NCBI RefSeq assembly: GCF_918797505.1
Contig: NC_092796.1
Span: 56,760,851 to 56,824,850 of the forward strand
DNA length: 64,000 nucleotides
Direction of reading: 5' to 3'
Origin: Bemisia tabaci
Lineage: Eukaryota > Arthropoda > Insecta > Hemiptera > Aleyrodidae
Below the pieces are notes generated by a model that worked only from the letters and a program-made list of their open reading frames with translations, was not told where the DNA came from and made no database searches. The stretch's first letter is position 1; each line of letters begins with the position of its first letter. Positions 11,246 through 22,861 of this stretch are shown here, piece by piece. The position numbers and the translations under genes are program-made.

Positions 11246-13392
11246 GTAAGGTTTCCTAACCCATGTCCCCTTCACAACTTTGATTAGATTAGTTGGATTA
11301 GCCAGCCTGATTAGCATTTGTTATTCGAGTACACAAATGAATTTTACTTCCCTTATACCTTGAAACTGAAATTGGACACTTGTGAGATAATTTCTGATCA
11401 CCTGATCACTAATCGACATTGAGCCAAATGGCTGAACGGGAAATGTTCCATTCGGTTTGATCTCATTCACTCGGACTCTCAATTCTTTGTCCCTCTCGTG
11501 AAGTGGATGTATACAAAGTGAAAGTGCGTGTTTTCAGCAGTGTAATTTCTTTAGCCCCCTGATTATTCGTGAGAGCGTTCATCTCCTATGGCTGTGTCAA
11601 AGGTTCTCTCCATCCAAAAGTTCTGATCAAACCACAGGTCGCAATTTCGGATCAATGATTGTTTGCTCAAAATTTTCAGAAGATCAATCCCTCTACATGT
11701 TTGCCTAGCCCAGAATTCATCTGCTGTGATAGTAATTTAGGATGCAAGTGGTTATGAAATTCAGATCAATACATTATCCAAACCACTTCCTGGGTGAAAG
11801 TCAGCTCCTACCTCTTATAAATCTTTGAAAGTAAGTCATTTCTCCCATTAATTTTCTCTGAGAAATGTGTTTAATTTTGCCATCTGGAGTGCATCACTCT
11901 CACAGGTCTCTTTGTAATTGCAAACTGTCACTGTAGCCATCAAGCACCTTATCAATATTGAAAGTTTCAGTGACAGCGCCTGGATTATGATACTCGTCCA
12001 TTTAGTTGAATCGATTTGTGTATCAATAATTCTCTGTTTTGATAAGCTTTAACAAGGTGAGTGATGAATTCTTGTCCAAATCGCAACGGTCAAGGATATG
12101 TACCCCCATTACATATTATCAGGAACTTGGTTTTTGTTCTCTCAATATCAGTGGGCTTTCAACTTTTTCTTTTAGTTTTACTCTCCTTTTTCTCATTCTT
12201 TCTGCCCCCAAGAGATATTCAGCCCTGTAAGCAGCTACATTCAGCCACTCAGTACACTATCAGTACTTTGACACTTGTTGAATCGTATACAATCGATACT
12301 TAGGGTGTTTTGAATCGAAGTAACTAGTACTGAAGTTTTCTCAAATGTCAATCATGTGCAGTAATCATCCAGTACACCATGATCCAGCCTACCAATGAAT
12401 TATCTCTCTAATCGAACTTTTCACGCCCTGGGCTATTTTAATGGAACCTGACTTAGTTCTTATTCTCAGGATGTGTAACCTTACAAAGTGACGGAAGGCC
12501 ATAGAACTCTTGAAATCCTTTGTTTAAGAGTTTTTAAGCATCTCTTTGGCGTGAGACAGTCTTTTTAATTCCTGATGCTGTCCGTAGATGTGTAGGTATG
12601 CAAATGCGCAAATGGTAATTGTTAAGGCAGACCATAGTGATTCTCAGGACCGCTATTAAGATTTCTAAAAAATAATCAAAAGTGTGTTAACTGTAGAACT
12701 GCTGTAAAAATCTGTAACTTCAAATTTTTAGGGTAGTGATGGATTAATCAGATATTAATTGTCGTGGCCCTCCATGAAAAATTTTGATACTATTTCATCT
12801 GATTGTTTTCCTCATAACGTACCTAATCGTTAGAAACTATTATTCTGGAATGGCTGTTAATTAACAACCATATGGGCTCCATCATTACTTACGCCCTCAT
12901 TGCCTTTAAAAGATATTATTGAGTAATGATGCCTTTTCAGAGGCTGCCAACAAATTCAACTAGTAAAAAACTATCTTTCATAGATTCTAAGTCTTCAGTG
13001 TTTTTCAAGGTCAGTGCACAGTAAGTACTATTGATCATATTCTCTTCCTGATCTGTTAGTACTATTGTTGAAACTGATGAAATCCATTTGAAGTAAGTTC
13101 ACCAACTTTTAGAATGAGACGAGAGATCCCTCATCTCAATCCTTGTACTTATTTTCAATGCTACAGTGTCAACTATGATCTCCCACCTTGAGTCCTGTAT
13201 TTATTTTCAATCATAAAGTTAGTAAACTGCCAATCATCTGTTGCCCTCTACAATATTTTGTCATTTTTTTCTCGAAGTAACACCATTTAACATGCCCCCT
13301 GTGTCCAAAGCAGCAATTACTTACAATGTTTTATTTTTAATTTTACAGATTCCGGATGAAAAGTTTGAGAGATTCTTCAAGAGCAGCTAAAT

Positions 13393-16300
13393 ATGGGGCT
13401 ATTATTTTCAAAAATATGGAGTCTCTTTGGAACAGAAGGTAATCTACGATTACCTACCAGTATTTCAGTTCTTTTGAATTGCTATTGAAGTTGGAGGTGC
13501 CCAGGTTCTGAAAAATTATGAGACAAGAGAAGGAATTTTTTTTCGATCGTGTTTAATTTTTTATGTTACCTTCAGGACTATTCAATTTTTTCCAGAAATG
13601 AACTAAAGTTCCGAAGTTGCTGCGCCTATAAAATATTTCTTTCAAATTTGAGAAAACAAAACTAGGAGTAGGCTGTAGAGAAAAGTATTGCCTAAGATTG
13701 AAAAATCAAATGCAATAACTTTTTCGCTTCAGTTGTGTCAAAAGTGAATTTTCACTGAATGGAGCGGTGGTCAGCTAAAAGATAAAGTATACCTATTTCA
13801 GTTTGTGTCATTCACAACTTCATTTTTCAATGGAAACAAGTCGAAGTAAAATCTGATTTTCCTCTTGTGTGCCACAATACTCAATTAAATTTATTTGTTT
13901 ACTTAATTTTTCAAAAAGTAAGTTCCTAAGTTTTGCTAAAATACTGCAACTGAAATACGTGCAACAGTTAAATATAAAGTGTATTACCAAGACTCCACAT
14001 ATGCTAGTAAAAGCTCTGCATATTTTTTCCTAAAGTTTGCTTCCTATGAATGCCTTGTTCCTATTTCTAAAAAAATAAAAATACTCTAGAGCAGGGGCGG
14101 ACTGGCAATCGAAAAGTTAGGAGGCAACCTACATTTGAGGGCTCCTCCCCCAGGAAATTTTGAACATTTCACACTCTTAAAACGCAACTTTAAGCATTTT
14201 TGAAGTCTAATTCAAGAGTATTTGAACTTCAAAATAACCCACACCCAGGATTCTTCGAGGGCCCCAAGAGCCCACTACATTTCCCTGTATATTATGTATT
14301 ATAAGCTTTAGGGGACCTTTTATAGCTCTTAGAGACAAATATTCAAGGATTTTAGGGTCTTGCAGTGACTGAAAAGGATTGGAAAATTACAACCTTACGG
14401 GGAAAAATCGATGATTCAAAAAACAAATGGCCGCGAGGTCCCCAGGGCGTATTGCAAGGAGCGGATCGCCTCCCTGCCCCTGCTCTAGAGTGTATTTGCT
14501 GAGGTACGTAAAAGAGATTTTCCTGAAGAAATATTAAAATTTGTTCAGCATTTGACTCGACTCCTTGCTTGTTTCAGAACACAAAATAGTGATAGTTGGT
14601 CTAGATAACGCTGGTAAAACAACGATTCTGTATCAATTTCTAATGAATGAAGTTGTGCATACATCTCCAACAATCGGATCAAATGTAGAAGAGGTGATAT
14701 GGAAGAATATTCACTTCATCATGTGGGATCTAGGAGGTCAGCAGTCGCTTCGAGCTGCTTGGAGTACCTACTACACAAATACAGAGGTAATTAACATTGT
14801 CTGAAGTGAATCTTCTGTGGTTTCTTTTATGAATGTAGAGCCCGTTTCACATAACTTTGCCTCTTTTGCTCTATGGATGGAATAGGGAATTCTCTACTCT
14901 ACGCATACAGCAAAAAGGGCAAAGTTATCTTAACGCTCCACTGGCCTTTAGCCATGGTCAGGAACAGTTGAAGGTCTTTTTTGAAAATTTATACACTTGT
15001 TCAACTATGAGCAACACATACCGAACCAAATACTGTTCCAAGTCTATAGCATTAACTTCCTCTGCTTTAGAAGATTTGCTGTACTGTTTTGAGTGAAAAG
15101 TTCCTTGATGGAGCCTCATCTCCACTGAACTCATATTAAATGTTGCACACAATGCGATGGCATGGCTCTTGTCTCATGATTCGGAGATAGCAAGTTTAAT
15201 TCATTTAAACAATTACAGCAGGAGGTAACAAGGCTGAAAACACAAATGACACCAAAACATTTTGGCTGGAAACACCATAACCTTCTTTTGTTTAATAAAA
15301 AAAAAAAAAAAAAACTAGACAAATTTGAAAACTTTGTGCACGGTTTTATCCTTCTAAAAGAAGATGAATGTTGTTCTCTGCTGTTACTTGCTTCTGTAAT
15401 TGTTTAAATGAATACCTTGTCATGGGCTGCGAAGCATTTTTTTCATTATCATGAAAGTACATTTTCTCCAGAACTTCTCCTTTCTTTTGGTTTACGAATA
15501 AAAATAGTTTAAACCAAAACTTCTCTGGAGGTAAAAAGTAAATTTGGGCAGGGATCAAACTGACAACATTTTGATCGTGTGGCAAGCCTTGAGCCACTGC
15601 ATCTGATACAAAAGCGAGCCTAGATTTAATTATAGTAGTGCTATTGATGGTCAGGAGGCATTTAAAAAGATCTTTTTGGAAGATTTAGAAACTCAGCATT
15701 TAAACTGAAAGTGACCACCTCTGAGCCCTCCATGGTTAGCGTATTGATTTCTTCTAAGAATCTGGGTGTGAATCCAAGTTTTGAAACAAAATCTTAAATG
15801 GATCAGTTGTACTAATCACAGCTTATGCTTTGACAATTTCGGATTTTATATCAAAATAAAATATTAAAAATTGTACAGAAACCAAGTTTCCACGTCCAAT
15901 ATCAATGGAGGTATCACCCTTCCAAAACTGGGCACATTATGTCATCCACCGTGGCAGTGCATTCGCCGAGCAACCAGTGCTAATGTGTGTATCATCAACA
16001 GATGAATCTAAGGTGGCAGCAACCATAGAATGCGCTACGGCAGTGAATGATGTCATGCACTGTGGTTTTTGAAAAGGGGATATCACCGTTGATATTGAAC
16101 TTGGAGATTGTGTTTGGATGTATCTTATTAATTTTTGCAACTTCGTAAGCTAAAACCATCAAAACGCGATTTTGTAACTCGTGCAAACGACGAATTCCTT
16201 CAAGTACCTTTTATATCCTTCTATCCTTAAATGTTCCAGATATTTAAGTAACTTTAACTGCTCAGATCGGTGTTTTTTATTATCGGCAGTGCGGATGTTA

Positions 16301-18604
16301 TATTATTATGTGCCGCATTATCTGAGGTTTATTTCCTATTTAATTTTTTAGTGTTTGATAGTCTATCAATTTGTATTTTGTTGTATTTCTCTTGATTTAT
16401 TTGTCAGCTTTCCTTGCATTCCTCATTAAGTTTGTCTTATATTTGTTTCAGTTTATCATAATGGTTGTCGATTCGACAGATCGAGAAAGACTCTCAGTGA
16501 CGAGAGAAGAGCTCTATCGAATGCTAAACCATGATGAGTTATCTAAAGCTGCAGTTCTAATCTATGCTAACAAACAAGATGTTAAAGGGTCCATGACAGC
16601 TGCTGAAATCAGCAAACAATTAGATTTAACTTCAATTAAGAAACAACAATGGCATATCCAGTCTTGTTGCGCTCTTACTGGAGAAGGGTAAGTTCTCATA
16701 TTTAGCTTTGCTATTATATTCTTGCTAATTTTAAAATCCATTTGGAAATCATTTCCATACAGGGTGGTAATAAAGCTTGAGTACTTGTTAACGTCTTGGG
16801 CATGGATGTGAGTATTGACATGCGCCTCAGACAGAAATTCCTCATGTAAACAAGAGAATCTTGTAGGGGAGGAGTCCAGCTGACTGATTATTGAAATTGA
16901 TAGACAAAGCTACAGACATAGAAGACATAGGGTGTATAGAGTGATCTTATTGGTTACAACTTGTGGTTTTTACAGACTGAGGAGGAAAATGATGGACTTA
17001 CTGTCTGATCTCTTGTAGGTTGCCGTTAGTTAGTCTGTTACTTAGCTCCTTTGTTTATTGCAACCACCCACTTCCACCAGTAGGATACCACCATATCCCT
17101 TTTGTCGTCTTTGTCTATAACTTTGTTTATCAATTTAAATAAACAGCTTGCTGACCCCCTACCCTCCAATTCATCAGGAGAAGAGGACAACTTGCAATTT
17201 CAAATGGTAACTCCTGTCATGTAGTACCTTGTTGGTAGCTATTAATTATTGTTTCTGAAAGGCAATCTTAGTATCGTCAGTTTGAACTTTCACCTTCTGC
17301 AATTTTAAAACAATGATAAACAGTTCTTGTAGTTTTTACAAAGAAATTCCTTGTTTTCCAACAGGGTATTCATGAATAGGGGTTCCCAATTGAAATTCTC
17401 ATGTTGTCCCTATTAGGCAAGGGATCGCTAACCCCTTTTAAAAGGCTACTAGGTTTTGTTTGAGAAAGACTTGCTCAGACCGCAAATCAAAATCTACTAT
17501 CGTTTTAGGCGTTATGTACTATAGGCGTTACATACTTTATCGTCATTCAGTTAAAATGAAACTAATTTTGATTATGATAGGATTTATACTTTAGTCAAAC
17601 CTGTTTATAACAAAATTCTGCGTTAAATGAGGTAATTTTGAATCCATGCCTGTTCCCATAAGCGCTCCGTGAAAAAAAAAAAAATAAATAATAAAAAAAA
17701 GTTTTAGCAAAGGCTCAGAAGCTTGGAGGCAGAATATTATTTGCGGAAAGAGTTACAAGAATATTTATAAAGAATGGTAGCTAGTAGTGATGAAAAGGGA
17801 AAAATCGGTATCAAAACTTCCCATCCTGTAAAGAATGACTGGCCACGACTGAAATATTTTCTAATGATTTTATAAAAGTCGATTTTGAGCAATAAAATTT
17901 AGGGAGAAACAGAATTTGGCAAGGAACTCAGGCTGAAGGAGGATTAGAGGCAGGTTGTGGTAAAATGCATGTACTTACTCTTCCTTCTGGAAATAATGGG
18001 CCTGTTGCAAACTTCAGCTTGAGCATAAAAAAAAAAAAAAAATTGTTTCTTATGGTGAATGGCTCAAAAATCACAATGAGTGCATCGGGAAAGTCTAAAA
18101 TATACTCCTAACTTCATAATCTTTGTAAATAATATGCGTTTTTTAAGCTTCCCGCTTCAGAACTGTACCACAGCATAGGTGAGCATTTCGCAAGAGGAGT
18201 CATCATCGACATCAGTCATCTTGACTAATGTGTAGCATCCTAGTGCGCAAGGGTTGGATCGAATGACTCCTCTTACGAAACATTCACCTCCGCTGTAGTA
18301 TCGTTTTTGAAGCGGGAAGCTTAAATTAACGTATATTTCTTACGCAGATCGTGAAGTCAGAAGTGTATTTCAGATATTTCCAATCCGCTCATCTGATTTT
18401 TGAGCCATTGTCTGTAAGGAACAACTTATTATTTTGCTCTAGCTAAAGTTTGCAACAGGCTTATTTTAACACGTTATCCAATGCCAAACAGTGAAAACTT
18501 CCTTCCAACCTTACTCATAAGTGGTTTCATTTCTGTCGCTTTGTTTACTTTGCAGGTTGTATCAAGGTCTAGAATGGATTTGTAGTCATCTGAAGCGGAA
18601 ATGA
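13393..18604 (+). CDS. Arl5: ADP-ribosylation factor-like GTPase Arl5
   Basis: Four coding exons, 13393-13438, 14578-14786, 16452-16687 and 18556-18604, join to 540 nt (179 aa, the usual ARL5 length). The protein starts [13 protein letters not shown] with Gly2 available for N-myristoylation. The P-loop GLDNAGKT is at about residues 23-30, the switch I Thr in SPTIGSN near 47, switch II WDLGGQQ at 65-71, and the guanine-binding ANKQD in exon 3. [19 protein letters not shown] is the standard ARL5 C-terminal signature. ARL5 acts at the trans-Golgi, where it recruits tethers such as GARP for endosome-to-Golgi traffic (family knowledge). Exon phases are 1, 0 and 2. Two upstream ATGs precede the start: the spliced mini-frame noted at 11236, and ATG at 13356 in another frame overlapping the start. 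Confidence 0.96.
13439..14577 (+). other. Arl5 intron with a hAT-like element
   Basis: This intron between coding exons 1 and 2 (donor GTAATC, acceptor GTTTCAG) contains the hAT-like insertion at 14092-14482. The remainder is AT-rich with no exon-like segment. Confidence 0.65.
14092..14482. mobile_element. Non-autonomous hAT element with 8-bp TSD
   Basis: The ends are CAGGGGCGGACTGGC on the left and CTCCCTGCCCCTG on the right, sharing the inverted terminal CAGGGGC. They are flanked by a perfect 8-bp direct duplication CTCTAGAG at 14084-14091 and 14483-14490. CAGGGGCGG-type ends and an 8-bp duplication are hallmarks of hAT superfamily elements. At 391 bp with no transposase frame it is non-autonomous. 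The intact duplication suggests fairly recent insertion. Confidence 0.85.
15520..15600 (-). mobile_element. tRNA-like SINE head (minus strand)
   Basis: On the minus strand the sequence reads GCAGTGGCTCAAGGCTTGCC, then about 20 nt, then CAGTTTGATCCCTGCCC. The spacing and the GTTTGATCCC segment resemble a tRNA A-box/B-box pair. It is probably the pol III promoter part of a SINE; boundaries are not resolved. Confidence 0.35.
15715..15790 (+). mobile_element. tRNA-like SINE head (plus strand)
   Basis: CCATGGTTAGCGTATTGATT followed about 20 nt later by GGGTGTGAATCC resembles a tRNA A box and B box at tRNA-like spacing. No complete cloverleaf can be drawn, so this is a SINE fragment rather than a tRNA gene. 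Confidence 0.35.
15883..16104. repeat. Imperfect inverted repeat
   Basis: The left arm CAAGTTTCCACGTCCAATAT with ATGGAGGTATCACCC is matched in reverse by GGGGATATCACCGTTGATAT and TGAACTTGG on the right. CACCGTGGCAGTGCATTC inside is echoed by GCTACGGCAGTGAATGA. It is probably a fold-back element remnant in an Arl5 intron. Confidence 0.5.
16865..17168. repeat. Imperfect fold-back element
   Basis: The left arm reads GGAGTCCAGCTGACTGATTA, AATTGATAGACAAAGC and ACAGACATAGAAGACATAGG. The right arm is its inverse (TTTTGTCGTCTTTGTCTATA, ACTTTGTTTATCAATTT, CAGCTTGCTGAC). Target duplication is not clear. It is MITE-like from structure. Confidence 0.5.
17998..18460. mobile_element. Fold-back MITE, GGGCCTGTTGC family, copy 1
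   Basis: The ends GGGCCTGTTGCAAACTT (left) and AAGTTTGCAACAGGC (right) flank long inverted arms of about 200 bp. Both arms contain AGCTTCCCGCTTC and its inverse GAAGCGGGAAGCTT, and GTGAGCATTTCGCAAGAGGA with its inverse. A second copy lies at 28539-29051. The terminal GGGCCTGTTGCA resembles PIF/Harbinger-type MITE ends; the superfamily is inferred. Confidence 0.7.
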
Positions 18605-19461
18605 CCCTCTCCACTTGGGAAAACTTAAAGCTTCCAATCCGGAAAAGACATAACTCTCAGTGAATCTCTTCTACACACCCACAATTGGATGATATGCTCC
18701 TCTCTTTATATTTCCTCAATCAAATACGTTTCATCACATTTAATTGTATTTATGATATGCCTGTGAATTTCAACTTTTCTAATTATTCAATCTTTCCCTT
18801 TTTATAACAAGAAAGGAGGATGATATCGTAATAGAATGATAATTTTTTTTCAAATCATGCGGAAGAAGGAGTGAACGTCAAAACTCTATACTCTGGCTTT
18901 TTATTAAATGTCTAATTTTCAACTTGGCATGCCCATGTGTAAAGTGGTTTTTCTTGAAAAGGGATAAGTCCAATTTTTACACTTGAAACTATTAAACAAA
19001 GTTGTATTTCTTCTCCACTTTAAATTTTGTGCCCCTAGATGTTTTCAACTCAACGAAGTAAATGTGCCCTATGACTATCCTCTGTAAGTGATCAGGTCTT
19101 TTCTATGTTAATTGTCTTTTCAATTGTTGTCCTTTTATTTTAGATTTTATGATAAAAATTTGTTCAGGATGTTTAATTTAAGTTTTTTTTCTTTGTTTCA
19201 TAAATTAAATTTTAAGTAACAAACTCTTTTCTTTTTTTATTTTAATTTTTCTTTGTAAATTTGATTTGTAAATTCTCATCACTTTCGCAGTTATCACCTA
19301 GACTCGCAAATGCTTGTTTTTGTAAATATTTTGTAAATAAATGCATTACACAACTATTTTTGGAAAATTATTTTCAGGCTGCTGTTTCTATTAGGAGTCC
19401 GGTAGCGTTTTACCTTTGAAAACTGAAAAAAAATTAGATGTGAGGCAAAGTAAATAATTTA
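18605..19461. terminator. Convergent 3' ends of Arl5 and PAAT
   Basis: The Arl5 3' UTR starts at 18605; an AATAAA lies at 19336-19341, followed by a T-rich downstream region. The PAAT stop codon on the opposite strand is at 19462-19464, only 120 bp away. The minus strand carries AATAAA at 19463-19458, overlapping the PAAT stop, and another in the T-rich block near 19235. The two transcripts therefore very probably end within, or overlap, this short interval. Confidence 0.6.
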
Positions 19462-22400
19462 TTATTCAGGAACACAGTTCATTTTTTCTAGTAAATCAAG
19501 AATTTTATCCACTTTTGATGAATATTTTTCTTCTACTGATTTGAGTTTACAATTTATCATCGCCGTCAACTTATTTTCAAGCATCATCATTTTCTTATCC
19601 AAATAATACTTTAACTCAGTTTGTGCCATGGCAAATTCATTTTCAGAGCAAAGGCCACTTTCTTGAGCAGAAGAATGGCTGTTTCTTCGTTCGGAGGAAG
19701 CGGTGTGGTGAGAATCTTTAGACAGAAGAGAGCTAAGGGGAAACGGACTAGTTCCATTAGAACTATCTGATTGAGAGAGCAAGGAACTCAGAAATTCACC
19801 TTCCAACATCTTTAAAATGAGTATGGGATCAGGAACTTTAGTGTGTGATATACTAGGCAAGTTTGAATTGTACATCTTCAAAAATTCTTTACATTTGAAT
19901 GCTTTGTCCGTCAAAGGTTGGCTTGACGTTTTCAAACGTTCTTCTACTTTATTTAGGTCCAATCCTGGTTTCGTTGGACTGGGGTTCAACTCAGCAACTG
20001 AGATGTAAATTCCATATACCCACATACAGTTTCTATTTTTTGTCTTGGCAAGCTGTAACAAAAAGAAAAAATAAATAATCGGTAAACATACTAGTAAAAC
20101 TTTTTCGTAAGACTAGAACAAGCCATTCAGGTTTTTTTATTCAGTTGCCTGAGGCCCTGGTCCTTCTGAACATTCAAGTACTGACATCCCATATTCATGT
20201 CTAGGAATCTTCCATTCTACCAAACCATTATTCTGGTTAGTTTCATACCTTTTTCACCTTTATAATTACGCAAATACCTTAACTATTAATTACCAAAGTC
20301 ATCCAGACTGTACGTTCTGCCATTTTTGACCTGGTCAGATGCTCAGAATATACCCACGTTTAAAACTGAAAGGAATATCTCAAGCCACTAGCAAAGTCAC
20401 TAGCTCAGCCCCTTAGCTGCCACTTTTCATGTTGTAGACTATAATCAAAGTACACTGTAGCTCGACATGTGTCCAATCTTCAGTCTACTGATTAATATCT
20501 CCGAAGAATGCATCATCAAAAAAATTATATCTATAATCTATGTCAAGACACTGTTCAACTTTCATTTGAAATTTCAAGTACTTCCTTTATTTTTTTATTA
20601 CTATTAAGTGATAAAAAGGATTGAAATCATTACCTTCAATGTACATTCATTGGCTAGAGCAACATCCATTTCAGTTAAGAATACTTCCATATCTTCGATA
20701 GTATCAATATATTCAGCATGATGAGTCCCTATGTACTCCTCCCCTGAGCCATAAAGTTCAAAGATTTTAGCCTAAAAAAATGAAGTAGGTATAAAATTAG
20801 CAATAATTTATAATAAAAAAAAGTTAAAAAATTGAAAAATATGGAAAAATAAATATTGAGTCAAAAGTTGTAGCCATCCAAGGAAGAGGCGAAGAGGGGG
20901 TCATAGAAGGATAGGAAAGTTATCACTGTAAGCTATCAGCAAAGGTTTCTGAGAGAGAAAATTTTAACATTGGTTTACATTCCTTAATGACCATCATTCA
21001 TTGCTCGGCTGACAAAAGGGTTTAACTACATTTAGAGATGAGGGCGGGAAAGCACTGAGTTATATAGACGGCAGCGTTTATTGCGTATTGTAGTTAAGTC
21101 CTTTTATTAAGCGGGTAAGGTATTTGGTATCAAGTAAAAATGTTTAAGGTGGCAAATTCTCTTCTCTCAAAGAAGCCTGGCACGGATAGTCTAAAACACG
21201 CTGTATGTTAAGTTTTCTTCCTTTTCCAGATTTCAGATTCAGATTTCATTTATTAATAAAGAAAATATATAATGCAGTGATTAAGTTAAAGCCACTACAA
21301 AATAAACTTGCCAAGAGGTCTAGCCTCGTGCGGCAAAAGTAGTAAAACATAAACTATTTATGACAGAAACAAAAGAGATCATATCAGACCATTGGCACCA
21401 CTGCCTACTTAGTTCAGTCTTTTTCATTCAGTGTTACACTTAATGAAATACATTTTTTTAAAATCAATTTTCCATTTAGATTGGAAAAGAGGAAGAAGAA
21501 AAAAAAACATTTATGGACATAGGTATTCCCAGCAATTTTTTTCTTTTCAATAAGATTACCTCACAAAAAATTGATCCGACTATATTGTAAGTAAAGACGC
21601 CAAAATAAGTTAGCGCACTTTTAGACTGCCACAGAAGATCTGCCATCTTGATTTTTCCATTTACTTCACATAAAGAAGTGATGACAGATCATCTCCTGTC
21701 ACAGTCTAAAGATGCGTAAATGTATTTGGCGTGGACTCTAACAATCTGGCAAAGAATTCATTGAAATTCAAGCTGGAAGGTAAAAACACAGATGGTACAT
21801 ACCTCAGAAGCTATGGCAATTTTGGTGATCATCCAGTTATTTTCCAATTTAAAATTGATTGTGCAAGGTGCAAATCCTGAACTATCATTTGCAAATAATT
21901 GTATGCATCTTTCAAAGTCAACGACATCATCTAAGGAAACTTTGGAACTGAAAAAAATAATAATTCCATTACAAGGAAATAAAATGACTACTGTGAGGGT
22001 AAGCATGGATTCATCAATGATCTGGAGGGATTTAGAGCTCGCGCATCGTATGTTGAGACAAACGTCAATCTCCGATTAGCTCTGAATTCGCACCACTCAA
22101 CAGGTCAATACATGTAGTCAGGTGGCACCACTGGTGAATGGTGACATAAGCAATACTTTGACGTTTGTCTCAACACACGATGCGCGAGCTCTAGAAACCT
22201 AATTTCAAAAGACAAGTGAACTTATTTCTAGAGATAAGTCTAAAATTTGAGTATTCTTTTTTCAAGCTTGAGGAGGCTCAAATTCTCAATTTAAAAGTGT
22301 TTGATTTTGCAGGGGAAATTTGTCTTCATGACCGCAAATCAAATCTGATAGAATACTAAATTAACCCTACACAATCTTATGTGGAGCATCTATAGCAGAG

Positions 22401-22861
22401 TGTAACTTCGCAGGGAAAATGTTCCGTTTTGGTATCTATTTTCAGTTGACTATTATCGTAGTTAAATTACGATTCAAAGAAAAGTAGCGAGAGATCACAT
22501 GATCATGATATTAAAAGATCATGACAGAGTGTTTTTGGCATCATTTCTTGTGTAAGAACATTGGAAATGTTGGATAAAAGACCAATTCACTCATGCATGA
22601 CGCTACATTGAGAGCAGTGCAGCAAAAACCCGTGTTGGATCACTAAGTGGACCTCCCGAAAGAAACCAATCGAGGGTGCACAGATAAAACTTACCTAAAC
22701 TAGAGTAGGTAATAATTATTTTATACATGGAAAAAAAGCTAAGGAAAGCTGACAAACCTATTCCTCTGAATTTTGATACAATCTGCTATACTTTTTGAGG
22801 CACTTTTCCATGAACAAAACACTTGCATGTAATCAGAAACTCTACAATCTGGAGCAGTCAT
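19462..22861 (-). CDS. PAAT: PAAT-like protein (C10orf88 homologue)
   Basis: Four minus-strand exons, 22861-22758, 21947-21803, 20771-20634 and 20052-19462, give 978 nt (325 aa; human PAAT is about 445). The start ATG ACT GCT CCA begins a 34-codon exon with a phase-2 donor AG|GTTTGT. The middle reads IAIASEAKIFELYGSGEEYI and VFLTEMDVALANECTLK, then YGIYISVAELNP. The GLDLNKVEERL segment aligns with the RIDLDKVQTIM-type segment of human PAAT. A Ser-rich linker is followed by a C-terminal coiled-coil-like segment (MMMLENKLTAM ... VDKILDLLEKM) matching the end of PAAT. PAAT is described as an ATP-binding protein linked to mitochondrial ABC transporters. The assignment rests on remembered family similarity of two blocks; the exon structure is solid. 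It diverges from Sirt2 and converges on Arl5. Confidence 0.8.
20772..21802 (-). other. PAAT intron 2, with a MITE
   Basis: This 1.03-kb intron lies between PAAT exons 2 and 3. Its only recognised content is the MITE copy at 21597-21733; the rest is AT-rich and I see nothing else in it. Confidence 0.6.
21597..21733. mobile_element. MITE, copy 2 of a two-copy family
   Basis: The ends are ACGCCAAAATAAGTTAGCGC (left) and GCGTAAATGTATTTGGCGT (right), inverted relative to each other. Inside are CACTTTTAGACTGCCACAGA and its counterpart CTGTCACAGTCTAAAGATGC. The layout and sequence match the element at 6983-7120, which lets the two copies define each other's ends. It lies in a PAAT intron. Confidence 0.7.
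22034..22192. mobile_element. Hairpin MITE with about 35-bp arms
   Basis: The left arm AGAGCTCGCGCATCGTATGT plus TGAGACAAACGTCAA is repeated in inverted form at the right (TTGACGTTTGTCTCAACACA plus CGATGCGCGAGCTCT) with few mismatches. About 90 bp separate the arms. It sits in PAAT intron 1, just upstream of exon 2. No clear target duplication. Confidence 0.65.

Larger units (their letters stand above)
14787..16451 (+). other. Arl5 intron with SINE-like and fold-back repeats
   Basis: The intron between coding exons 2 and 3. It holds a tRNA-like segment on the minus strand (15520-15600), another on the plus strand (15715-15790) and an inverted repeat at 15883-16104. A 16-18 nt A run follows 15297. 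Open frames such as 14857-15096 and 15995-16186 are not recognisable proteins. Confidence 0.55.
16688..18555 (+). other. Last Arl5 intron, with two fold-back elements
   Basis: This intron (phase 2, GTAAGT donor, TTTGCAG acceptor) contains fold-back elements at 16865-17168 and 17998-18460. Around 17505-17535 there is a short tandem duplication of TAGGCGTTATGTACTA. No further exon is required. Confidence 0.6.

Noticed and set aside
15715..15790. A tRNA gene
   Set aside because: A- and B-box-like words are present but acceptor and anticodon stems do not pair; kept only as a SINE-like fragment.
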